Below are positions 5,714 to 8,704 of a stretch of 8,704 nucleotides of DNA, one piece after another. This DNA is from Candidatus Iainarchaeum sp. (GTDB taxonomy: Archaea; Iainarchaeota; Iainarchaeia; JAGGVJ01). How positions within the stretch are numbered: the first letter of the stretch is position 1; every line of letters begins with the position of its first letter. The position numbers and the translations under genes are program-made. Below the pieces are notes generated by a model. The model saw only the letters and a list, made by a program, of their open reading frames with translations, searched no databases and had not been told where the DNA came from. The stretch spans positions 1 through 8,704 of the forward strand of contig JAGGVJ010000030.1 in assembly GCA_021158055.1 (NCBI GenBank). Direction: 5' to 3'.

Positions 5714-6469
5714 ATGAAAATTGCAATAAGCACTGAAAAAAAAACAATGGACAGTCTGGTAGACCAGAGGTTCGGAAGATGCAAGTACTTCTTGATAATG
5801 GAACTTGAAAACGGAAACCCGGTTAACGTAAAAGCCGTGGAAAACCTGGGGGCGTTGCAGGGGCACGGAGCCGGGATTCAGGCATCCCAGCAACTAGGTG
5901 AACTGGGAATTGAAGCAGTAATCACCGGAAACCTCGGGCCAAACGCAACAGAGGTGCTTAACCAGTTAGGCATCAAGGCATACGCTGCATCCGGCACTGC
6001 AAAAGACGCGGTTGAAAAATTCAGCCAGGGAACACTGGGGAAAATAAACAAAACTGCCGAACCTCACGCAGGAATGGGTTTCCAGACACAGAAAGAAAGC
6101 GAAGATAAAACAAGTGAAAAAATATTTTTTCCTTTGCTGGATGACAACGGAACAGATTCAAAAATATCACCTCATTTCGGGCACGCTCCATTTTTTGGTT
6201 TGTTTGATACGGGAACAAAAAAACTCACAATAACCGAAAATACATTAACCCACACAGACCCAAACAAATCACCAGTTGACCAGATTATTGAAGCCGTCAA
6301 CCCCACTATTGTGTTTGCGCAGGGAATCGGGGGCAGAGCCATTGCGCTGTTCAACGAAAAAGGCATTTCCCTCAAGACAGGACCTTACACAACAGCAGGG
6401 GAAGCAATAAATAACCTTGACAAGCTGTCGAAACTAACAACAGACTGCGGGCAAGGGGTCTTTGACTAA
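5714..6469 (+). CDS. Tandem NifX/MTH1175-type cofactor-binding protein
   Basis: This protein contains two copies of the dinitrogenase iron-molybdenum cofactor fold (NifX/NifY/NifB C-terminal family, also MTH1175). These small domains hold metal clusters during assembly or transfer. Copy 1 spans about 1-112: MKIAISTEKKTMDSLVDQRFGRCKYF, then GHGAGIQASQQL, IEAVITGNLGPNA and GIKAYAA. Copy 2 spans about 136-245: IFFPLLDDNGTDSKISPHFGHAPFF, then VNPTIVFAQGIGGRA and GISLKTGPY. A linker of about 25 residues joins them. MTH1175-type proteins usually have one copy, so this is a fusion or internal duplication. Both copies keep the F-G-R/H loop (RFGRC, HFGHA); Cys23 in copy 1 and Cys245 near the end are possible ligands. 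A strong Shine-Dalgarno precedes it. Regulator upstream and MinD/ferredoxin ATPases downstream place it in cofactor handling. There is no sign of nitrogenase genes. Confidence 0.9.
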   Translation: MKIAISTEKKTMDSLVDQRFGRCKYFLIMELENGNPVNVKAVENLGALQGHGAGIQASQQLGELGIEAVITGNLGPNATEVLNQLGIKAYAASGTAKDAVEKFSQGTLGKINKTAEPHAGMGFQTQKESEDKTSEKIFFPLLDDNGTDSKISPHFGHAPFFGLFDTGTKKLTITENTLTHTDPNKSPVDQIIEAVNPTIVFAQGIGGRAIALFNEKGISLKTGPYTTAGEAINNLDKLSKLTTDCGQGVFD

Positions 6470-6508
6470 CCAAACCAAGTATAAACAACTGAAAAAACGA
6501 GGGTTCAA

Positions 6509-7399
6509 ATGACAATAGTAGTGGGAATAACAGGTGGAAAAGGCGGGACAGGCAAATCCACGGTAGCCACGGCTCTTGCGTGCGAGCTGGCAAAAGAACA
6601 CAAGGTCCTTTTAGCGGACGCCGACGTTGACTGTCCCGACGACCACCTGCTGCTGAACATAAAAAGGGAATTTCACAGCACAGTCGAGCAAAGGATACCG
6701 AAATGGGATTTTGACAAATGCATCAAATGCGGTTTGTGCGGGACTGTCTGCAAAACAAACGCCATCGTGTCAATCAAAAACAAAAACCCCTTATTCATAC
6801 AGGCCCAGTGCAACGGCTGCGGATCATGCGTATTAAAATGCCCGGTAAACGCCATCGGGTGGAACAAGAAAGACATCGGAACAGTATTCACGGGTTCAAA
6901 TCACGGCATTGACCTCTTGTCAGGGGAACTGAAAACCAGCGAGCCCACTTCAGAGTTCATTGTGAACGCGTTAAACGAAGTAATTGAAGAAAAAAAATCC
7001 GAATACGACTACATCTTTATTGACACTGCGGCGGGAACACACTGCCCGGTGATTGCCGCACTTGAAATGTGCGACGTTGTCTACGCAGTCACAGAACCCA
7101 CGCCTTTGGGCTGCCACGACCTGGAAATAATTTTGAATCTCCTGAAAAGGCTCAAAATTGAGGCAAACATCGTATTAAACCGCTCGGACATCGGGGACAA
7201 AAAAATAATTCATGACCTTGCTAAAAAATTTGACTCAAGCATAACCGCTGAAATCCCTTACTCAAAAGAAATAGTCAAACAATACTCGCACGGAGAACCG
7301 ATTACAAACAGTGACATCATAAAAATAGCTAAAGAGCTGGTTGAAAAAATAGCTAAAGAGCTGGTTGAAAAAACAGCTGAAGAGATGATCAAAAGATGA
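6509..7399 (+). CDS. MinD-family ATPase with inserted 2x[4Fe-4S] ferredoxin (first copy)
   Basis: A P-loop ATPase of the MinD/Mrp group with a ferredoxin domain inserted in it (COG1149). It probably couples ATP hydrolysis to electron transfer or metal-cluster delivery. The deviant Walker A motif GGKGGTGKST (9-18) has the signature Lys11 used in dimer catalysis. DADVDCPDDHL follows at 37-47. Two 4Fe-4S motifs come next: Cys71, 74, 77, 81 and Cys101, 104, 107, 111-Pro. The family motif IDTAAGTHCPV (171-181) is present. The segment after the ferredoxin is shorter than in the second copy and lacks the GESGSGK-type stretch seen there. The last 25 residues contain a duplicated KIAKELVE. A gaggg sequence 5 bases before the ATG serves as ribosome binding site. 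The last four bases overlap the next gene (ATGA), so translation is coupled. Confidence 0.93.
   Translation: MTIVVGITGGKGGTGKSTVATALACELAKEHKVLLADADVDCPDDHLLLNIKREFHSTVEQRIPKWDFDKCIKCGLCGTVCKTNAIVSIKNKNPLFIQAQCNGCGSCVLKCPVNAIGWNKKDIGTVFTGSNHGIDLLSGELKTSEPTSEFIVNALNEVIEEKKSEYDYIFIDTAAGTHCPVIAALEMCDVVYAVTEPTPLGCHDLEIILNLLKRLKIEANIVLNRSDIGDKKIIHDLAKKFDSSITAEIPYSKEIVKQYSHGEPITNSDIIKIAKELVEKIAKELVEKTAEEMIKR
7322..7384 (+). repeat. 24-bp tandem duplication at the end of the first MinD gene
   Basis: Bases 7322-7345 and 7346-7369 are identical, and 7370-7384 is a third, partial copy with two differences. The unit is a multiple of three and encodes KIAKELVE, so it lengthens the C-terminal helix by whole turns without changing frame. 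The exactness of the two full copies points to a recent event. Confidence 0.95.
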
Positions 7400-7809
7400 A
7401 AGGAGTGTACTGCCTGGTGATAAGCGTTCAAAAAGACATTAATGTGAAAATCGGTGCAATCGGCAGGACAACCTTCAAAAAAGGAAAATACGTTTACGTC
7501 GGCTCGGCTCAAAACAGCCTTGAAAAAAGAACTGCAAGGCATTTCCGGGAAGGCGAAGGCAAAAAGACAAGGTGGCACATTGACTACCTGCTTGAAAATG
7601 CTGACGCAAAACCGGAAAAAGCGCTTTACAAAAACGCAGGAAAAGAAGAAGAGTGCGCAATTGCACTGCACCTGGCAAAAACCGAAGAGCCGGTAAAAGG
7701 GTTCGGGTGCTCTGACTGCAAATGCAGTTCGCATTTGTTCAGAATGAAATCATTAAAGGAATTAAACAATTTAAAACTGAAAAACTTAAAACTGAAAAAA
7801 CTGGTTTGA
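7396..7809 (+). CDS. DUF123 (Uri-type) GIY-YIG endonuclease
   Basis: A compact member of the DUF123/COG1833 branch of the GIY-YIG nuclease superfamily, common in archaea and little studied. The domain is complete: GVYCLVI (3-9), YVYVGSA (32-38), the arginine helix LEKRTARHF (42-50), RWHIDYLL (59-66), EEEC with the likely metal-binding Glu86, and the Cys-rich end GFGCSDCKCSSHLF (102-115). Residues 116-137 form a Leu/Lys-rich tail made by a 15-bp repeat and are probably dispensable. The start is fixed by the four-base overlap with the upstream ATPase gene and by the GVY motif directly after it. One base separates its stop from the next ATPase gene. A nuclease between two paralogous cofactor ATPases is unexpected; its link to them may be shared expression only. 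No intron or intein is seen, so it is not evidently a homing enzyme. Confidence 0.9.
   Translation: MKGVYCLVISVQKDINVKIGAIGRTTFKKGKYVYVGSAQNSLEKRTARHFREGEGKKTRWHIDYLLENADAKPEKALYKNAGKEEECAIALHLAKTEEPVKGFGCSDCKCSSHLFRMKSLKELNNLKLKNLKLKKLV
7771..7800 (+). repeat. 15-bp tandem duplication at the end of the DUF123 gene
   Basis: ttaaaactgaaaaac at 7771-7785 is followed by a copy at 7786-7800 that differs at one position. It encodes the LKLKN-LKLKK part of the tail. The unit is a multiple of three, so the frame is kept. Confidence 0.85.
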
Positions 7810-7810
7810 A

Positions 7811-8704
7811 ATGAAAACAATAACTATACTAAGCGGAAAAGGAGGCGTGGGAAAAAGCAGCATCACAGCGTCTTTAGCCATTGCCATGTCCAAAAGCAGG
7901 AAAATCATCTGCGCTGACTGCGACGTCGACGCTTCAAACCTTGCCTTGGTTTTCGGCATTTCCGAAGACAGCTTTGAAGAATGGGATCTGCTTTCAACAA
8001 ACCAAAAAGCAGAATTTGACCTGGAAAAATGCAACTCCTGCAGGCAATGCGTTGAAACCTGCTATTTCAACGCAATAAGCTGGGTGGACAACAAGCCCAA
8101 GCTAAAAGAATTCGGGTGCGAGGGGTGCAAAGCATGCAAGATTGTCTGCCCAAAAGACGCAATCAGGTTAGTTGACGTATTCAATGCAAAAATCGGCTAC
8201 TCAAAAACAAAATACGGCTTTACAGTTGTTTCGGCACAGCTGACCATGGGAGAATCAGGCTCAGGAAAAGTGGTCAGCGAAGTAAAGAAAAAAGCCACAC
8301 TTTTAGCCGGCAACAGCGAAAACTCAACTGAAATCATGCTGGTTGACTCGGCGGCAGGCATCGGCTGCCCGGTCATTGCGTCAGTTGCAGGCAGCGACTT
8401 TGTGATTATTGTCACCGAACCCACGGTTTCAGGGTTTTCCGACATGAAAAGAGCACTGGAAGTTGTAAACCACTTCCGGATTCCCTGCGAGATCATAATA
8501 AACAAATTTGACATAAACATGGATCAAACTGAAAAAACAGAGCGGTTTGCAAAAGAAAACGGAATTGAAATCCTTTCCAGAATCCCGTACGACAAAGCAT
8601 TTTCAGAAGCGCTGGTCAACATGACTCCCATTGCAGTGCATGAAAAAAAATACGAAAAACTGTTTGACGATCTTTCAGAAAAACTGCTTTTTGATTTCAG
8701 GTAA
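7811..8704 (+). CDS. MinD-family ATPase with inserted 2x[4Fe-4S] ferredoxin (second copy)
   Basis: This is a paralogue of the ATPase encoded at 6509 and the more canonical COG1149 member. The deviant Walker A motif is GKGGVGKSS (9-17) with signature Lys10. ADCDVDASNL (35-44) is the usual MinD/Mrp switch region. The inserted ferredoxin has Cys74, 77, 80, 84 and Cys103, 106, 109, 113-Pro. The stretch FTVVSAQLTMGESGSGKVVSEV (about 137-158) is the family's lid segment, which the first copy lacks. The Walker B-like motif LVDSAAGIGCPVIAS follows at 177-191, then VTEPTVSGFSD. The ATG lies one base after the preceding stop, with no Shine-Dalgarno, so translation is probably coupled. The protein is complete, its stop being the last three bases of the window. 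With the first copy it may form a heterodimer, as MinD-type ATPases work as dimers (inference). Confidence 0.94.
   Translation: MKTITILSGKGGVGKSSITASLAIAMSKSRKIICADCDVDASNLALVFGISEDSFEEWDLLSTNQKAEFDLEKCNSCRQCVETCYFNAISWVDNKPKLKEFGCEGCKACKIVCPKDAIRLVDVFNAKIGYSKTKYGFTVVSAQLTMGESGSGKVVSEVKKKATLLAGNSENSTEIMLVDSAAGIGCPVIASVAGSDFVIIVTEPTVSGFSDMKRALEVVNHFRIPCEIIINKFDINMDQTEKTERFAKENGIEILSRIPYDKAFSEALVNMTPIAVHEKKYEKLFDDLSEKLLFDFR

Noticed and set aside
5714-6469. Assignment to nitrogen fixation (nifX)
   Set aside because: The fold is shared by many cofactor proteins, and no nitrogenase or other nif gene is present in the window, so no nif symbol is given.

Overview
The window reads as archaeal DNA. 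Nearly every transcription unit begins with an AT-rich TATA-like box centred about 25 bp upstream of the start codon, which implies leaderless transcripts. Inside the last operon a strong Shine-Dalgarno sequence is used instead. The protein families (DUF134, DUF123, MinD ATPases with an inserted ferredoxin, COG1078-like HD protein) are also common in archaea. A DPANN or euryarchaeal lineage is plausible, but I cannot assign it from this sequence.

Left part (1-1731): a perfect 17-bp tandem array at the window edge contains the last codons and stop of cysS (cysteinyl-tRNA synthetase, minus strand). A divergent intergenic region of about 200 bp follows, with one promoter facing each way.

Middle part (1732-4963): a membrane-anchored or secreted serpin; a decayed RBBP9/YdeN-type serine hydrolase with two frameshifts and a nonsense codon; an intact HD-domain phosphohydrolase; and a 218-bp remnant of a minus-strand AAA ATPase. 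The remnant keeps its Walker A motif and is bounded by an 11-bp inverted repeat.

Right part (5105-8704): a tightly packed five-gene operon on the plus strand. Gene 1 is a DUF134 helix-turn-helix protein carrying a DUF5320-like Gly/Arg tail and a zinc ribbon. Gene 2 is a protein with two tandem NifX/MTH1175-type (dinitrogenase iron-molybdenum cofactor) domains. Gene 3 is a MinD-family ATPase with two inserted 4Fe-4S motifs, gene 4 is a DUF123 GIY-YIG endonuclease, and gene 5 is a second MinD/ferredoxin ATPase. The promoter carries a palindromic, 10-bp-phased operator-like sequence between the TATA box and the start, suggesting repression by a dimeric regulator, possibly the DUF134 protein itself. 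The gene set resembles the core of the bacterial ORP (orange protein) complex: NifX-like protein plus paired MinD/ferredoxin ATPases. The likely theme is ATP-dependent assembly or delivery of an iron-sulfur or mixed-metal cofactor. The nuclease in the middle is the unexpected member.

A recurring local oddity is short tandem duplication at the 3' ends of genes: 17 bp in cysS, 24 bp in the first MinD gene and 15 bp in the DUF123 gene.
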